A model generated the notes under the pieces. It did no database searches. It saw nothing but the letters and a program-made list of their open reading frames with translations, and was not told where the DNA came from. The translations under genes and the position numbers were made by a program. Below are positions 44,786-54,118 of a stretch of 58,529 bases of DNA, in pieces. Each line of letters starts with the position of its first letter. Position 1 is the first letter of the stretch. Source of the stretch: Ruminiclostridium sp. (lineage in GTDB: Bacteria > Bacillota > Clostridia > Oscillospirales > Ruminococcaceae); NCBI GenBank assembly GCA_017935365.1, contig JAGBHT010000006.1:1-58529 (forward strand), in the 5' to 3' direction.

Positions 44786-45921
44786 TATACCTGGACAATG
44801 CCGCTACCACATATCCTAAACCTGTTTCGGTGCTCCATACGGCGGAAAAGGCTCTGTACGATTACGGTGCCAATCCCGGCAGGGCGGGTCACAGGCTTTC
44901 GCTTGAAACGTCAAAGCAGGTGTTCAACGCAAGGGAGAAGTGTGCGGAATTTTTCGGCGGCGAAACAGAAAACACCGTGTTTACGCTTAACTGTACCCAT
45001 GCTATAAATTTCGCACTCAAAGGAGTATGTCAGGCTGTCGGGCATTGCCATGTCATAACTTCCGATCTTGAACATAATTCGGTTATAAGACCTCTGCATG
45101 CATTATATAAACAGAAGCGGATAAATTACAGCATAGCAGACAGTGGCGAAAGCGATGGCGAACTGATTGCGTCACTGGAGCGGCTTATCCGCCGTGACAC
45201 TACCGTGATCGTCATAACCGCAGGCTGTAACGTAAACGGCAGGGTAACTCCGCTCGCCGAAATCGCAAAGCTATGCCGAAAGCACAATATCTGCCTTATT
45301 GCGGACTGCGCACAGGCGGCAGGTGTAATACCGCTCAGTCTGTCGGACGGAATAAATATCATCTGCGCACCGGGGCATAAGGGACTTTACGGACCTATGG
45401 GAACGGGTGTGCTTGTCACCGACGGAAAATATCCCCTCAGTACGCTTATCGAGGGCGGAACAGGAAGTGCAAGCGGCGACATCAATCAACCCGATTTTCT
45501 GCCGGACAGCTTTGAAAGCGGCACGATAAACACGCCCGGTGCAATAGCGCTCGGCAGGGGAGTTGAGTTTGTAAATTCAAAAGGTGTTGACAGGATCTAC
45601 TCTCATGAAATGTCACTGTGCGAGCTTTTTATAAAACGTTGCGAAAAACTGGACAGCATTAAAATATACCGTTGTATGAACACAAAGTCGTTGCCTGTGG
45701 TATCGTTCACGGCAGGTGATGAATCAAGCTCGGTTACGGCGGATATGTTATCTCAGAACGGATTTTATCTGCGCGGAGGTCTTCATTGCAACTTTCTTGC
45801 CCATAAAAAGCAGGGAACGCTTGAAACGGGCACGGTTCGTCTTGCACCGTCTGTTTTCAATACCCGAACCGATATAATACGTCTCACCGATCTTTTATAT
45901 AGAAAGTACGGCAACAATTGA
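44782..45921 (+). CDS. Cysteine desulfurase-like class V aminotransferase
   Basis: 379 residues. It begins MIYLDNAATTYPKP, the standard class V start. The PLP lysine is in APGHKGLYGPMG, preceded by the ADCAQAAGV aspartate motif. Cys-containing RGGLHCNFLAHKK near residue 335 is the candidate persulfide cysteine loop. It would take sulfur (or selenium) from cysteine and hand it to the coupled DUF3343 protein. The acceptor pathway is not in this window. Confidence 0.88.
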   Translation: MIYLDNAATTYPKPVSVLHTAEKALYDYGANPGRAGHRLSLETSKQVFNAREKCAEFFGGETENTVFTLNCTHAINFALKGVCQAVGHCHVITSDLEHNSVIRPLHALYKQKRINYSIADSGESDGELIASLERLIRRDTTVIVITAGCNVNGRVTPLAEIAKLCRKHNICLIADCAQAAGVIPLSLSDGINIICAPGHKGLYGPMGTGVLVTDGKYPLSTLIEGGTGSASGDINQPDFLPDSFESGTINTPGAIALGRGVEFVNSKGVDRIYSHEMSLCELFIKRCEKLDSIKIYRCMNTKSLPVVSFTAGDESSSVTADMLSQNGFYLRGGLHCNFLAHKKQGTLETGTVRLAPSVFNTRTDIIRLTDLLYRKYGNN

Positions 45922-45931
45922 AAACGCACCT

Positions 45932-45965
45932 GAGGGATTGTATATGATATGCAGTCCCTCTTTTT
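45932..45965 (+). terminator. Terminator of the DUF3343-desulfurase operon
   Basis: GAGGGA and TCCCTC close a longer imperfect stem (TGTATAT/ATATGCA inside), followed by TTTTTC, 11 bases after the stop. Confidence 0.85.
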
Positions 45966-45982
45966 CTGCACAAAAAGTTGCC

Positions 45983-46011
45983 TTGTTTTTACCGCTGTAA
46001 TGTGCTATACT
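45983..46011 (+). promoter_or_regulatory. Promoter of the FGGY kinase gene
   Basis: TTGTTT (45983-45988), 17 bases, TATACT (46006-46011), 41 bases before the ATG at 46052. Confidence 0.65.
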
Positions 46012-46051
46012 CTTATTGTACCGCACAATGCGGCATATCTGGAGGTAACAT

Positions 46052-47647
46052 ATGGATATACTAAAAACCAAAAATGATATAGTAAACGGAAAAACGGCGC
46101 TCGGAATCGAGTTCGGCTCTACAAGAATAAAGGCTGTGCTTATCGGAAGTGATAATTCACCTGCGGCAACAGGTTCGCACGAGTGGGAAAACAGACTTGA
46201 AAACGGCATCTGGACCTACAGCGAAAATGATATTATCACAGGTATGCAGGACTGTTATGCATCGCTTGTTAAAGATATTGAGTCAAAGTACGGAGTTGTG
46301 CCGACAACATACGGTTCTGTAGGAATAAGCGCCATGATGCACGGATATATGGCGTTTGACAAAAACGACAAACTGCTCACCCCTTTCAGGACATGGCGTA
46401 ATACTATGACAGAGCAGGCAAGTGACGAGCTGACGGAGCTTTTCGGCTTTCCGGTGCCTCAGAGATGGAGCATAGCGCATCTTTACCAGTGCATACTCGG
46501 TGGAGAAGAACACCTTGCGCATTTAGAGCATCTTACCACCCTTGCAGGCTATATACATTACCTGCTGACAGGCAGACGTGTGCTTGGAATAGGCGAAGCA
46601 TCGGGAATGTTCCCTGTAGACTCAGCCACGCTTACATATAATTCTCTTATGGCGGAGAAATTTGACAAAACCGCTTGCTCCCACGGATTTGACAAGCTCG
46701 TATTATCGTTGCTCCCGGAAGTACTCACCGCAGGAAACAATGCGGGCACGCTTACCGAAAGCGGCGCAAAGCTTCTTGATATATCGGGAAATCTTAAAGC
46801 CGGGATACCGTTCTGTCCGCCGGAGGGCGATGCGGGAACAGGTATGGTGGCTACAAACAGTGTAGCGCCGAGAACGGGTAATGTTTCTGCCGGCACATCT
46901 GTATTTGCAATGGTGGTTCTTGAAAAGCCGCTTGCAAAGCTCCATAAGCAGATCGATATGGTAACTACACCATCGGGCGAAGCGGTCGCTATGGTACACT
47001 GCAACAACTGTACATCGGAACTTAACGCGTGGGCAGGTCTGTTTAAGGAATTTGCCGCCGCGGCAGGCTTTGAAATCGACAACGGCACTCTTTATGAACT
47101 ACTGTTCAAAAAGGCGCTCGAAGGTAAAAAGGACTGTGACGGAATGATAGCATATAACTATCTTTCGGGAGAACACGTTACCGGATTTGAACAGGGAAGA
47201 CCGCTTTTCGCAAGGCGCCCCGACGCACATCTCGGACTTGCCGACTTTATGCGTACCCAGCTGTATACATCGCTCGGCGCGCTCAAGACAGGACTTGATA
47301 TACTGACAAAAGAAGAGTGCGTACCTATAGACAGCGTTACAGGCCACGGAGGTTTCTTCAAGACGGAAAAGGTCGGACAGTCGATACTTGCCGCCGCAGT
47401 AAATGCGCCTGTTACCGTTATGAGTACAGCAGGAGAGGGCGGAGCATGGGGCATGGCGCTTCTTGCGGCATATATGAATGATAAATCCGACAGGACGCTT
47501 GACAGCTGGCTTGCTGTAAATGTATTCTCGTATGCTCAGACAACAGTAGTCGCACCCAATCCCGAAGATGTCAACGGATTTGACAGATTTATGGAAAGCT
47601 ATACAAAATGCCTTGCGGTCGAACGCTCGGCAGTCAATAATCTTTGA
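46052..47647 (+). CDS. FGGY-family carbohydrate kinase
   Basis: 531 residues. The N-terminal ribonuclease-H-like fold starts LGIEFGSTRIKAVLIG, the ATP-phosphate loop of FGGY kinases. The GDAGTGMV and GNVSAGTSVFAMV segments and VTGHGGFFKTEKVGQ near residue 430 belong to the second domain, and GEGGAWGMALLAAYM is the adenosine-binding helix. The family phosphorylates pentoses, pentuloses or polyols; which one cannot be told from sequence, and no sugar pathway genes are adjacent. GGAGGTAACAT gives a strong ribosome site. Confidence 0.88.
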   Translation: MDILKTKNDIVNGKTALGIEFGSTRIKAVLIGSDNSPAATGSHEWENRLENGIWTYSENDIITGMQDCYASLVKDIESKYGVVPTTYGSVGISAMMHGYMAFDKNDKLLTPFRTWRNTMTEQASDELTELFGFPVPQRWSIAHLYQCILGGEEHLAHLEHLTTLAGYIHYLLTGRRVLGIGEASGMFPVDSATLTYNSLMAEKFDKTACSHGFDKLVLSLLPEVLTAGNNAGTLTESGAKLLDISGNLKAGIPFCPPEGDAGTGMVATNSVAPRTGNVSAGTSVFAMVVLEKPLAKLHKQIDMVTTPSGEAVAMVHCNNCTSELNAWAGLFKEFAAAAGFEIDNGTLYELLFKKALEGKKDCDGMIAYNYLSGEHVTGFEQGRPLFARRPDAHLGLADFMRTQLYTSLGALKTGLDILTKEECVPIDSVTGHGGFFKTEKVGQSILAAAVNAPVTVMSTAGEGGAWGMALLAAYMNDKSDRTLDSWLAVNVFSYAQTTVVAPNPEDVNGFDRFMESYTKCLAVERSAVNNL

Positions 47648-47657
47648 TAAATTCAGG

Positions 47658-47692
47658 AAAGACCGCACAGATCATAATGGTGCGGTCTTTTG
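47658..47692 (+). terminator. Terminator of the FGGY kinase gene
   Basis: AAGACCGCAC and GTGCGGTCTT flank an 11-base loop and end in TTTTG. Confidence 0.9.
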
Positions 47693-47827
47693 CTATTATC
47701 GGGCGTTAATTAAATATAGAATATTCCGTTACATTGTGATATATTTAAGCTATATAGATATAAAACGCATAAACCTTGCTCATAATGAATTTTCCGGGAG
47801 CATCGTAAAAATATCGGAGGAAATACC

Positions 47828-48601
47828 GTGTTTGAAAAAATACCCGTAAAATAAATAACGTCATAGCAAAAATGTTCGCCGCCTGCTCGGTGCTTGTTAT
47901 AGTTATGGCAGTGCTGTCAATGCTCGGCGTGTTCGAGTTCGGAAATACTTATACGGCGATCGTGCTTGTTGCAGGACTGATAATAACCGTTAGCCCTATG
48001 TTGCTTATACGTTTCGTACCGCCGTATATAATGAAGTATTATATGCTGATAATCCTGTCGGTCTTTATCGGCATACTGGGTACCAGCAATCATATCGGAA
48101 TATACATAACCTATGCGCTTGTCCCGATATTCAGTTGTCTTTATTTTGACCCGAAGTTCACAATAAAGATGTGCATAATTTCATATCTTGCAATGGCGGC
48201 TTCTGTATATATCAATACAAAAACCAATTATGAAGTGCTTTATATGGGCAAGTCGCATATAGAAATGTTTATCGCATACCTGCTCGGATTTACATTTGAG
48301 TTTCTGATAGTGAGTATGATACTTATCTATCTTGTACGGCGCGCAAAGAATATGATGGAAGAACGCTACAGTGCAGAAGAACAGAACAAGATGAAAAGCA
48401 GACTCTTATCGAACGTTTCTCACGAGATAAGAACGCCGATGAACGCAATACTCGGTATGGCTGATGTCGCACTGCGCGACGGAAAAAACTTGACAGCGAA
48501 ACAGAGAAATGCCTTAACATTATCAAAAACTCTTCGACCGGGCTTCTTGAAATAATAAATGACATTCTTGATATGTCAAAAATTGATGTGCTATAATAAA
48601 G
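47828..48601 (+). pseudogene. Membrane histidine kinase, frameshifted and cut off at an IS
   Basis: The gene begins with GTG at 47828 (GGAGGAAATACC upstream). It is out of frame after the A-run at 47835-47840; one extra A restores VFEKNTRKINNVIAKMFAA. The open part (47872-48555) holds about six membrane helices and the HisKA box LSNVSHEIRTPMNAILGMA, typical of hybrid kinases. A second A-run (48483-48488) is again one A short; the shifted frame continues KCLNIIKNSS and LDMSKI until the IS end at 48602. The ATPase domain is missing and is not found beyond the IS. Confidence 0.8.
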
Positions 48602-48651
48602 TTGTAACACCGCCCCCAAAAGTGATATAATAAACACAGGAGGGAAAAACA

Positions 48652-48929
48652 ATGGCAAGTTACAATGAAGAATTCAAGAAAAGGCTGGTGCGGATGCACT
48701 TAGAAGAGGGACGATAAAAAGTCTGTCGGAGGAGTACCACGTTTCGGAGAACGGAATCGGGTACTGGCTTAAGAAATACCGCGAAGAATGCTCAAAAGAT
48801 CCTGCTGCAAAGGAAGAATATGACCTCATGAAAGAAAATCTCAAACTTCGAAAGGAGCTTGAAGAAATGAGGAAGGAAAACGAATTCCTAAAAAAAGCAG
48901 CGGCATTCTTCGCAAAGGAGATCGATTAG
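48652..48929 (+). pseudogene. IS3-family OrfA, frameshifted
   Basis: ATG at 48652 gives MASYNEEFKKRLVRMHLEEG and then a premature TAA at 48715-48717. A shifted frame resumes with TIKSLSEEYHVSENGIGYWL and a zipper-like stretch (LMKENLKLRKELEEM) to the stop at 48929. About four bases, such as those restoring GRTIKSL, seem to be missing at 48711-48714. Confidence 0.8.
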
Positions 48930-49797
48930 CAGCATATCGATTTATCGACCAAAACAAAGGTACGATGGGCTTAAGATGGCTTCTCAGAAGGCTTGAGATA
49001 TGCCCTAACGCCTACTACAATTATCTCAAGAACAGAAAAGCAAAGTATCGCCAAAATAAGGCGAAGCTCCTGGCTATCATAACCGAAACCTATCATGAAC
49101 GCAACGGCATTCCGGGTTACCGTCTGATGACTGCCCTTTTGAAAAACAAAGGCATTAGCCTCAGCGGAACCACCTGCCACAAGTATATGAACGTGGAACT
49201 AAAGCTTTTTCCGTAACCCGAAGGCATAAGCCCGGCTACCATAAAGGGACTGCTCACAAGGTTTTTGAGAATCTGCTCAAGCAGAATTTTACCGCCCCTT
49301 TGCCTGACAAAATCTGGTGTACAGACTTCACTTACATACCCCTGTCAAACGGCAGTATGAGATACAACTGCACAATTCTCGACTTGTATGACCGCAGCGT
49401 TATCGCAAGCGTACATGGTAGAAATATCACGGCAGATCTTGGAAAAAAGCGCTTGAAGCAGCTATAAGTCAGCACCCATGGGTGCTGAAAAACGGCGTGA
49501 TACTTCACAGCGACCAGGGTTCCCAGTACACCTCGAAGGAATTCACCGACTACTGCTCTGACCACAATATAACCCAGAGCATGAGCCGTGCCGGGTGTCC
49601 TTACGACAACGCTCCGATGGAGCGTTACTTCAACACTTTGAAAAGCGAACTTATCTATCAGCATTCATATACTTACGAGGATAAACTATTCGCTGACATT
49701 GACGATTACGTCCTGCTCTGGTATAATTCCGTCAGACCTCATTTCTTCAACAATGGTCTTACCCCTTGGCAGAAACGTATGGCTTGATCTTTTTTGG
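48923..49797 (+). pseudogene. IS3-family OrfB DDE transposase, frameshifted twice
   Basis: The frame after the A7G site reads RLAAYRFIDQNKGTMGLRW. It breaks near 49201-49203, where one A is missing before AGCTTTTTCC; the next frame gives SVTRRHKPGYHKG. It breaks again at the A-run 49443-49448. The remaining open frame starts at 49482. All three catalytic acidic residues can be found: D in WCTDFTYI, D in LHSDQGSQYTS and E in PMERYFNTLKSE. The element was recently competent but cannot make a full transposase as written. Confidence 0.82.
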
Positions 49798-50538
49798 GGA
49801 AATTGTTACAATTTTGCTTGACAAGAACATAATATGATATTTGATTTTTCTTGCTTTGAACCAGCAATACTTATCGCTAAGCTCTTCGGGACTAATACAG
49901 TCACAATCGTAGAAATAGATAAAACCGTCTTGGATAACCATAGACGAATCAAACCAGTACGGGTCTTCATACTCTGGGTCACGGCTTTCGGTGCAGTAAG
50001 AAACATCGCCTTCCAGCCACATCTCTATTTCACAGCCCCACACGCCATCAAACAAAAGATACAGAACACCGTTGTCGTTCGTTTCCATTTTTTTGATTCG
50101 TGCATCGTGGAAACCTCCCGCCGCCCACATAAGGTTATCTATATCGTTTTGATTTGTTATTTCGGGATATTCAACATATTTGTATTCAGAATCAAGCTGT
50201 ATACACCTTTGTAAAATATCTTCGTGGGGTTCGGTTTCAATCGTGTCAATATTAACTCCTAAAAGAATATTTGCACATCCGTGATAATTTTCATCAAGAG
50301 CCCAGTCATCTTGATTCTCGTCAGTAATAAGAATTTGCGGGTTCAGGTATTTTTCTCCCGATGGAAAAACATAGAGTTTAACAAATTGTGTTTTTGCTTT
50401 GTTAAGAACAATATAGAATCGATTATGAATGCTTTCAAGATAGCGTTCATAATCATCTTGTGATTGTAATGGGCAATAGTACCCAAAAACCATTGATGTA
50501 TATGTTTGGCCATTTGCCTGCTTTATTATTGCATACAT
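49759..50538 (-). CDS. Hypothetical protein whose 3' end runs into the IS
   Basis: About 259 residues from the ATG at 50538, chosen because GGAGTAGCAAAA precedes it; an upstream in-frame ATG at 50622 lacks a ribosome site. The body is acidic and soluble, with a central GGFHDARIKKMET and FDGVWGCEIEMWLEGDVSY block and a YDCDCISPEEL segment. I recall similar uncharacterised proteins in Clostridia, but know no function. The last 17 residues or so (SKIVTISPKKIKPYVSAKG region) are encoded by the IS right end, so the natural C-terminus has probably been replaced. Confidence 0.6.
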   Translation of the reverse strand: MYAIIKQANGQTYTSMVFGYYCPLQSQDDYERYLESIHNRFYIVLNKAKTQFVKLYVFPSGEKYLNPQILITDENQDDWALDENYHGCANILLGVNIDTIETEPHEDILQRCIQLDSEYKYVEYPEITNQNDIDNLMWAAGGFHDARIKKMETNDNGVLYLLFDGVWGCEIEMWLEGDVSYCTESRDPEYEDPYWFDSSMVIQDGFIYFYDCDCISPEELSDKYCWFKARKIKYHIMFLSSKIVTISPKKIKPYVSAKG

Positions 50539-51028
50539 TTTTGCTACTCCATTTCTGTTGATTATATAGTGTTTTTTAGGTGCGACATCTATCCCTCCCA
50601 CTATCACAGCACTTCCTCTCACTCTACCCGAAACCCGTGTATCGCTGCGAAACTGCTGTCACCGTGGAAATATTACCACACGCATAAAACCGCCATATTC
50701 TGCAAAAACGGTGCAGTCGTACCTGTACGCACAAACCGCACCGTTAAGCCAACAATCCCGATTTACTCCTCTTTCCTTGACATCGAAACCACGCACTCAA
50801 CACGAATCGACACGACCATTTTGATGACATAAGCTATCGAAGTCCATGGAAACAAGTCCAGTCGATTTAGTCTAATGTATCTAAATTGTCCATCTTCTTC
50901 AAAAAAAGTTCGTTCGCGGGGATAAGACGTTACTTTACTATCTATTATAGCATCCTTACGATTTTGGCTTTTTTTCGTGTTGTCTTGCATTGGCTACATT
51001 GAATTTCAGTCCAAGAATGCTCAAGACC
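50539..51028. other. Intergenic region with one doubtful small ORF
   Basis: An AACGGTGC/GCACCGTT inverted repeat lies near 50708-50746. A 75-codon minus-strand frame (50763-50990) starts without a ribosome site. It contains a mixed sequence (RYIRLNRLDLFPW, then a hydrophobic stretch) that I do not recognise; it could be a fragment of a decayed gene. Nothing else is supported here. Confidence 0.4.
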
Positions 51029-52333
51029 TCAATCGCATTCCCATTTCCAGTGATCCTTGCGTTGTTTCTCACTTCCTTGATAGTTCAGTTCCGGAAATAT
51101 GGAGAAATTTCTCTGAAACGCTTCAATATTCTCACATATTATTTCTGTTCTTTTAACTGCAAATATTACTTCGTCAAATGCATTTTTGTATCTGGATTCC
51201 AATAACACTTCTCTAAAGGCATCTGCGACAACAACGGGTGGATTATGGAAAGCGCCGCACCCCAAAGCGCCTAATATGATTACCTCTACTTCATTTTCAA
51301 TTGCCACTTCAAGGATGTTTCTGATTCTTCTTTCAAGCAAATGCTGCAAATCTCCATTTGGAATTATATATCCTGAACCGCTGAAAAATGGTGCTGCACA
51401 AGTTATAACATCGACATTAAATGTTTCCTCCGTATACTGTTCTTTTTCGTGGCAAACAAATCCCTCACGATATCCTGTATTTTCTTTAAGTATCAAGACA
51501 TCGGGTGTAAAAATAACTTTATCGGTTCCAAGGAACATGCTGTTATATTGATTTTTGGAAACGACCTGTTTATTTGCTTGATAATATGAGGATGCCTTTT
51601 CGGAGATGAGAGAGTTATATAGATTGCTTACTCTACATATACTCTCCTCTTGTGCGCTCGCACCTCTAAGGACTCCGCCCCCCGGTTCTACAGGATTTGC
51701 AAAATTCAATACAGCAGTATGTTTTCCATGAATCACTGCCTCTCTTGCAGCAATAAGAGTCAAGCTCTCTTTGAACTTAACTTTTCCAAGCATATTGGGA
51801 TTATGACTGCTTTGAAAACTTTCGCCATATACCTTTGTTCTGCTAACCATTTTTTCTGTTTGTTCATAAATACTCCGTTCTGTTTCAATATAGTGTTCAA
51901 GTTCTAAAAATCCGGTGGTTCTCTCATAAAATGACAAGCGTTTTTCTAACATATGATAATTTTCAGGTGAAATTATCCAATGAGAATCAATGCCTAAGGA
52001 CTGATAGAAATAGTCCCATTCTATGCATCTATTACTCATCATAAATACATATGAACACAATACACCTGCAAATCCACCATAAGTAGAAACTAATATGGGA
52101 ACATTATATTTCCCACCAATTCTAATACCGCAGTTTTCAATCGAGGCATTTAATAGTCTGGTTGTATATACATTTTCCGCATACACCTTTATTTGAAAGA
52201 AACTGTCATCTTGATAAAGCACCTGAAATTCAAATCCTTCATTTACATAAACTGAAGAAATATCCACTTTTTTATTCATTTTCTCCACTATTTGATCTGA
52301 ATTAATTTCCAACAAAGCAATATATAATTCCAT
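51029..52333 (-). CDS. TIGR02452-family PARG-like (ADP-ribose glycohydrolase) protein
   Basis: 434 residues. The macrodomain-type catalytic loop is clear: NFANPVEPGGGVLRGASAQEESICR, with GGG at 218-220 and the catalytic QEE at 228-230, as in microbial poly(ADP-ribose) glycohydrolases (DUF2263). A later IILGALGCGAFHNPP is the phosphate-binding strand-loop. The first 150 residues are a separate, unrecognised domain. The gene is distinctly AT-rich compared with the core genome and lies 53 bases downstream of the serine recombinase, on the same strand. AGGAG precedes the ATG. It probably removes or degrades ADP-ribose, perhaps in defence or toxin immunity. Confidence 0.82.
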   Translation of the reverse strand: MELYIALLEINSDQIVEKMNKKVDISSVYVNEGFEFQVLYQDDSFFQIKVYAENVYTTRLLNASIENCGIRIGGKYNVPILVSTYGGFAGVLCSYVFMMSNRCIEWDYFYQSLGIDSHWIISPENYHMLEKRLSFYERTTGFLELEHYIETERSIYEQTEKMVSRTKVYGESFQSSHNPNMLGKVKFKESLTLIAAREAVIHGKHTAVLNFANPVEPGGGVLRGASAQEESICRVSNLYNSLISEKASSYYQANKQVVSKNQYNSMFLGTDKVIFTPDVLILKENTGYREGFVCHEKEQYTEETFNVDVITCAAPFFSGSGYIIPNGDLQHLLERRIRNILEVAIENEVEVIILGALGCGAFHNPPVVVADAFREVLLESRYKNAFDEVIFAVKRTEIICENIEAFQRNFSIFPELNYQGSEKQRKDHWKWECD

Positions 52334-52386
52334 AAATAGAATTCTCCTATTCGTTATAATTTACTGGCATTATTTTTCCGTAACAA

Positions 52387-54057
52387 TCAGCTCCGTGATA
52401 TCAATACAACAGTCTCAACGGTATTACCTTTTTCCCACAAGAGCCGCCTTACCTCTTGACCATCCCGATATATTGGGAAATTAAACTCTATTGACTTCAA
52501 AGGCTGCTCTGACTCCCCATTTGGATATATCTGAATTTCTTTTATGAGATAAGTAATAAGGCTTTTCTTTTCCTCGTCACTTATTATATCATACAGTTTT
52601 CCGAAATTCAGCATCAGTTTGTAAATATTGTCCAGAGTAATAGTTTCCATTTCAATGGAACTTCGTCTTAGCTTTACATCTTCAATCCGTTCTTCTAACT
52701 CTACAATCGTATCATACAAGGCATCAAGTCTTAAAGTCATATCGTGAATTTTTCTTTCTCTGAAGCGGGTATCAACAGGCAGATTATCAATTTCTCTCTC
52801 CAGACGTGCTTTGTTCAAATCAACTTCTTTCAGCTTACTCTCGTAATTGGCAAGTTCCTTATCAATAGCTGTTGTATCGGTCTGTACGCCAATACGCTTT
52901 TCAATCTCTTTTGCAAAATACTTATCGCTTACCAATTCCTTAACAGCTTCAATTACAAGTGGCTCAATATCTGTTTTTCTTAGCGATGCTTTATAATCAC
53001 AATGATGTCCTCGCTCCTGCTTATTTCTACCACAAATATAATAGTAAACCTCTTTGTATGTGCCGTCTTTATTTGTCCAAGCGTGTTTGTTCGTATACAT
53101 TGAACTTCCACAAAGGGGACACTTTAATATCCCCGTCAAAAGGTGTGACCTATCCTTACCGATTTTGGATGGCTGTTTAATTCCTGTTGCCATACGCTTT
53201 GCATGAACCTTTTGCCACAATTCCTCGCTGATAATTCCTTCATGTTGTCCATCTTCCAGAATGTAATCCTCTGCATGAACCTGCTTATATTCATTTTTTG
53301 TACCTTTTACCTTTTCTCGTGTTCTTCTGCCATAAGCAATCTTTCCACAATAAACAGGATTGTCTAATATCAACCGTATAAAATGACTGCTCCAAGTTTC
53401 CAATGTGCCGTTCTGACGGGGTATCTTCTTTATACCTTGAAGATTAAGATATTTTGCTACTCCGCCAAGTCCTATATCAGAATTAGCAAATTTATCAAAT
53501 ATAATTCTGATTGCTTCAGCTTCCGTTTCTTCTATCAAGAGCTGATTGTCTTTCAGATAATATCCGTATGGTGCAAATCCACCATTCCACCCACCTTGTC
53601 GTGCTTTCTCTCTCCGTCCATTCATTGTCTGTTCAATGATATTTTCTCTTTCTATTTCTGCAACCGCAGACAAAACAGAGATTAAAAGTTTTCCACTTGT
53701 CTGTGACGAGTCAATTCCTTCTTCAATACAAATAAGATTTATTCCATAAGATTGTACAAACTCTAATGAATTTAGAATATCCGCTGCATTTCTTCCGAAA
53801 CGGGAAAGTTTATAAACCAGAATATAGTCTATCTCCAATCCGTTTTTTATATCGGAAAGCATTTTCTTAAATGCAGGTCGTCCTTCAATAGATTTTCCTG
53901 ATTTACCTGCATCCTCATAGATACCGACAATTTCCATTTCTTCTCGGTCAGCAAATCGTTTTAATCCGTTTTTTTGTCCTTCAAGGCTATATCCGTCTAC
54001 CTGCATTTCGGTACTTACTCTCGGATACAGGACACATTTCTTTCCTTCTCTGTTCAT
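52387..54057 (-). CDS. Large serine recombinase (integrase) of the mobile element
   Basis: 556 residues. The catalytic resolvase domain starts VLYPRVSTEMQVDGYSLEGQ, with the nucleophile serine in RVST and the YKLSRFGRN motif. It is followed by the Recombinase domain, the zinc ribbon CPLCGSSMY (paired with a later ICG and HHCDYK), and a long coiled coil (about 405-480). Such enzymes excise and integrate Tn4451/CTn-type elements through a central dinucleotide crossover. The gene marks one end of the element. attL is expected near this gene but was not located. Confidence 0.94.
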   Translation of the reverse strand: MNREGKKCVLYPRVSTEMQVDGYSLEGQKNGLKRFADREEMEIVGIYEDAGKSGKSIEGRPAFKKMLSDIKNGLEIDYILVYKLSRFGRNAADILNSLEFVQSYGINLICIEEGIDSSQTSGKLLISVLSAVAEIERENIIEQTMNGRREKARQGGWNGGFAPYGYYLKDNQLLIEETEAEAIRIIFDKFANSDIGLGGVAKYLNLQGIKKIPRQNGTLETWSSHFIRLILDNPVYCGKIAYGRRTREKVKGTKNEYKQVHAEDYILEDGQHEGIISEELWQKVHAKRMATGIKQPSKIGKDRSHLLTGILKCPLCGSSMYTNKHAWTNKDGTYKEVYYYICGRNKQERGHHCDYKASLRKTDIEPLVIEAVKELVSDKYFAKEIEKRIGVQTDTTAIDKELANYESKLKEVDLNKARLEREIDNLPVDTRFRERKIHDMTLRLDALYDTIVELEERIEDVKLRRSSIEMETITLDNIYKLMLNFGKLYDIISDEEKKSLITYLIKEIQIYPNGESEQPLKSIEFNFPIYRDGQEVRRLLWEKGNTVETVVLISRS

Positions 54058-54099
54058 CGTACCACCTCCATAATTTTATAGGGAAATGTGATATGTAAG

Positions 54100-54118
54100 G
54101 CTGCGTAGCTTACGCAGC
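54100..54118. other. Perfect inverted repeat before the recombinase gene
   Basis: GCTGCGTA and TACGCAGC flank three bases, overlapping the stop codon of the 50-aa gene and lying 43 bases upstream of the recombinase start. It may be an operator or an mRNA hairpin. Confidence 0.5.

Larger units (their letters stand above)
48602..49811 (+). mobile_element. IS3-family insertion sequence, about 1.21 kb, inactivated
   Basis: The left end starts TTGTAACACCGCCCCCAAAA (48602). The right end, read inward, is TTGTAACAATTTCCCCAAAA (49811), giving imperfect terminal inverted repeats. Inside are an OrfA (helix-turn-helix plus leucine-zipper) and an OrfB DDE integrase, joined at an A7G slippery tract (48890-48897) that would allow the usual -1 frameshift fusion. 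At least three additional frameshifts disable it. No matching target duplication is visible: the flanks are AAGT on the left and ATTT on the right. Confidence 0.88.

Noticed and set aside
50763..50990. 75-codon minus-strand frame as a real gene
   Set aside because: No ribosome site, no recognised family and mixed composition; kept only as a doubtful fragment in the intergenic note.
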